This document shows positions 61,902 to 64,000 of a DNA stretch of 64,000 nucleotides, piece after piece. Position 1 is the stretch's first letter. Each line of letters opens with the position of its first letter. Location of the stretch: assembly GCF_004000905.1 (NCBI RefSeq), contig NZ_BIMD01000001.1, positions 310,001-374,000 on the forward strand, written 5' to 3'. The notes under the pieces are model-generated. The model had not been told where the DNA came from and ran no database searches. It saw only the letters and a program-made list of their open reading frames with translations. The position numbers were made by a program, and so were the translations under genes. The DNA comes from Paenibacillus humicus NBRC 102415 (GTDB taxonomy: Bacteria; Bacillota; Bacilli; Paenibacillales; Paenibacillaceae).

Positions 61902-63275
61902 CTACCGGCCGCCGTTGCCTTTCAGCGTCTGCGGGAATTGGAGCGTAATCGTCGTTCCTTTGCCCGGCTTGCTGAATACGTCGATCTGTCCTTCATGGAG
62001 CTCAACGATCCTCTTGGCGATCGAGAGGCCGAGCCCGACGCCGCCGGTCGTGCGGCGGCGCGCCCCGTCCACGCGGTAAAACCGCTCGAACAGATAAGGA
62101 ATCTCGTTCTCGGGAATGCCGATGCCCTTGTCCGTCACATGGACGCGAACGGACTGCTTGACCGCGCTCACCGTGACGTCGATCGGCTCCTTGCTGTACT
62201 TGATGGCGTTGTCCAGGAGGATGACGAGCAGCTGGCGGATCTTGTCCTTGTCGCCCGACATCTTCAGTCCGCCTGCGGAAGTATGGACCCGGATCGGACG
62301 CTGGAACGTCGCCTGCAGCATGCCGGCCAGCTCGTCGACCATCTGCACGACGTCGAACGTCTCCAGATTCAGCCAATCCTCCTGCTCCGCTTCGGCCAGC
62401 ATGAGCATCGATTTGGTGAGGTTCTGCAGGCGCTCCGCTTCCTTGGCGATCGCATCGATCGCCTCTTCGCGGATCGCGGCGTCGTCGCGGCCCCAGCGCT
62501 TCAGCATGCCCGCGTAGCTGACGATGACGGTCAGCGGCGTCTTCAGCTCATGCGACGCGTCTGCGACGAACTGCTTTTGACGGGCGAACGTGCGGTCCAG
62601 CCTCTCGATCATCTGGTTGAAGGCGCGGAGGAGCTGGAGCAGCTCGGCCGACTCCTCCTTGTCCCCCATCTCGATCTTGCGCAGCTTGCCGCTGCGGTCG
62701 ATCTCCCTCATCGTCTGCACCATCTGCTGGATCGGGGCTGTCAGCCTCGAGGTGAACCAGTACGTGCCGAAGATCGCGAACAGGATCGCGCCGATGCTGG
62801 TCACGGACAAGGCCGCTACGAGCACCTTCATGTAGCTGTCCTGAAGATTGAGCTTGCGCTCGATCTCCAGCATGCCGATGATCTCGGAATCCTGGTAAAG
62901 CGGCACCTTCATGAACAGAACCCTCGTGCTGCCGACAAACCTTTCCCCCGACTCCCGGTAGGCGACGAACTTGACCGGCAGCGCCAGCAGGTCCGTATCG
63001 GAGCCCTGCAGATTGACCGTCTTGCCTTCCGGACTGATGATCCGGATCAGCTCGTTGACGTTGTAGAACTCCCTGAGCAGCCCTTCGTCCGCGAGATGCG
63101 TCTTGTCGTTCAGCTTGTTGTTCTCCAAAATCAGGTTCACCTTGTTCATCATGACCTGCTGCTCGCTGCGCGTCGTGATCTTCGTCATGAACAAGTAGAC
63201 GAAGATGTTGAACAGGATGAGGATGAAGATGAGCCAGAAGATCGTGAAGAGGGTGAACCGCTTGCGGAGAGTCAT
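61902..63275 (-). CDS. two-component sensor histidine kinase
   Basis: A 457-residue kinase: membrane segment 1 (about 9-30), an extracytoplasmic sensor (about 31-150), membrane segment 2 (about 152-175), HAMP linker, dimerisation domain with phospho-acceptor His242 in ADASHELKTPL, and a catalytic domain with the N box LLDNAIKYS, G1 DKGIGIP, F box YLFERFYR and G2 GGVGLGLSIA. The architecture is like ArlS/CssS/YkoH kinases. The signal is unknown. Its start overlaps the regulator stop as ATGA. Confidence 0.92.
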   Translation of the reverse strand: MTLRKRFTLFTIFWLIFILILFNIFVYLFMTKITTRSEQQVMMNKVNLILENNKLNDKTHLADEGLLREFYNVNELIRIISPEGKTVNLQGSDTDLLALPVKFVAYRESGERFVGSTRVLFMKVPLYQDSEIIGMLEIERKLNLQDSYMKVLVAALSVTSIGAILFAIFGTYWFTSRLTAPIQQMVQTMREIDRSGKLRKIEMGDKEESAELLQLLRAFNQMIERLDRTFARQKQFVADASHELKTPLTVIVSYAGMLKRWGRDDAAIREEAIDAIAKEAERLQNLTKSMLMLAEAEQEDWLNLETFDVVQMVDELAGMLQATFQRPIRVHTSAGGLKMSGDKDKIRQLLVILLDNAIKYSKEPIDVTVSAVKQSVRVHVTDKGIGIPENEIPYLFERFYRVDGARRRTTGGVGLGLSIAKRIVELHEGQIDVFSKPGKGTTITLQFPQTLKGNGGR

Positions 63276-63970
63276 GCCTCCGGCTCCTTCATCATGTAGC
63301 CGACTCCGCGCACCGTATGGATCAGCTTGTGTCGGAAGCCCTTGTCCAGCTTCTGGCGGAGGTACCTAATATAGACGTCGACGAGATTCGTCTCGCCCAT
63401 GAAGTCGTATCCCCATACTTCCGACAGGATTTCTTCCCGGGACTTCTCTTCGTTCTTATGCTGCGCCAAATAGACGAGCAGCTCGAACTCGCGCGGCGTC
63501 AGGTCGATGGCGAGCTCCTTGCGGAACACCTTGCGGGTGCGCAGCTCGACCGTCAGATCGCCGATCTTGAGCAGATCGGAGCCTTCGGATTCCTTCGGAT
63601 TCTGCTGGAAGATGCGCAGCAGATTGCGCACGCGCGCCAGCAGCTCCTCCATCGCGAAGGGCTTGGTGATGTAGTCGTTGGCGCCGTGCTCGAATCCGCT
63701 GACCTTGTCGGGCACCGTATCCCGGGCTGTGATGAGAATGACGGGGATGGGATTGCCTGCCTGGCGGAGCCGGCGCAGCACCTCGATGCCGTTCAGCTCC
63801 GGCAGCATGACGTCGAGCAGGACCAGGTCCCACTCTCCCGAGGATGCCTGCAGAAAGCCGCTGCGCCCGTCCGAGGCGTGGCCGACATAATAGCCTTCAT
63901 GCTCCAGCTCCAGCTGGAGGATGCGCGCGATGCTTTCTTCATCCTCGATAACCAGCACACGTTCATTCAT
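63272..63970 (-). CDS. OmpR-family response regulator
   Basis: A 232-residue regulator. The receiver has the acidic pair Asp10-Glu11, phospho-acceptor Asp53 in LVLLDVMLP and Lys in DYITKPF. The C-terminal winged helix has LTPREFELL and ends with HTVRGVGYMM. It is encoded before, and coupled to, the histidine kinase gene, forming a complete two-component system. All receiver residues are normal, unlike the regulator at 494. Confidence 0.94.
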   Translation of the reverse strand: MNERVLVIEDEESIARILQLELEHEGYYVGHASDGRSGFLQASSGEWDLVLLDVMLPELNGIEVLRRLRQAGNPIPVILITARDTVPDKVSGFEHGANDYITKPFAMEELLARVRNLLRIFQQNPKESEGSDLLKIGDLTVELRTRKVFRKELAIDLTPREFELLVYLAQHKNEEKSREEILSEVWGYDFMGETNLVDVYIRYLRQKLDKGFRHKLIHTVRGVGYMMKEPEA

Positions 63971-64000
63971 TCTTGGATGTCACCTGCTTTCGGGTAGATT

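Overview
The window looks like chromosomal DNA from a GC-rich, endospore-forming Firmicute, most likely Paenibacillus or a close relative. This rests on a gerB-gerA-gerC germinant receptor operon, a YpdA-type bacillithiol disulfide reductase, a pdhA-B-C-D operon in Bacillus order, Bacillus-style LexA boxes, strong AGGAGG-type ribosome sites and several GTG/TTG starts. I saw no rRNA, tRNA, insertion sequence, prophage or CRISPR array. The genus is an inference.

Region by region. 1-6.2 kb: the end of an unidentified gene coupled to a membrane c-type cytochrome, two kinase-less response regulators (one with a degenerate receiver), then a leftward nosD-nosL-nosY-nosF-tlpA operon for copper delivery to and maturation of nitrous oxide reductase; nosZ is not in view. 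6.5-10.7 kb: single metabolic genes. 10.8-12.6 kb: two broken genes, a 5'-truncated malate synthase and a frameshifted AraC regulator, the latter divergent from an intact Gfo/Idh/MocA oxidoreductase. 13.9-17.6 kb: the germinant receptor operon. 17.8-21.8 kb: a Xer-type recombinase and a CzrA-like repressor divergent from a Zn/Cd/Pb P-type ATPase, with a clear promoter and operator between them. 22-25.5 kb: an ABC-2 transporter, a secreted protein and a metallophosphoesterase. 25.6-28.6 kb: a XerS-like recombinase, a small conserved protein and ypdA, bracketed by two related 24-bp sites that share a dif-like half-site.

28.6-36.3 kb: a MOSC protein, an APC permease, a DUF3298-like protein, an orphan ABC ATPase, an uncharacterised 72-residue protein behind two LexA boxes, a HAD phosphatase and an SgrR-like regulator. 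36.4-43.2 kb: topB, a membrane-anchored glucosaminidase-like protein, an orphan gltD, and overlapping thyA-folA. 43.6-48.6 kb: the pyruvate dehydrogenase operon. 49-54 kb: an esterase, a TRIC-type channel with a low-molecular-weight phosphatase, thiamine pyrophosphokinase, and a MutS2-like ATPase without an Smr domain that lies behind two tandem terminators. 54.4-58 kb: a heterodimeric ABC exporter. 58-61.1 kb: a four-gene operon (CN-hydrolase, two GNAT proteins, a metallo-hydrolase). The window ends with an NlpC/P60 protein and an OmpR/histidine-kinase pair.

The observations I would follow first are the SOS-type promoter of the 72-residue protein (32.7 kb), the tandem-terminator leader in front of the MutS2-like gene (53.9-54.1 kb), and the dif-like repeat pair around xerS (25.6 and 28.6 kb).
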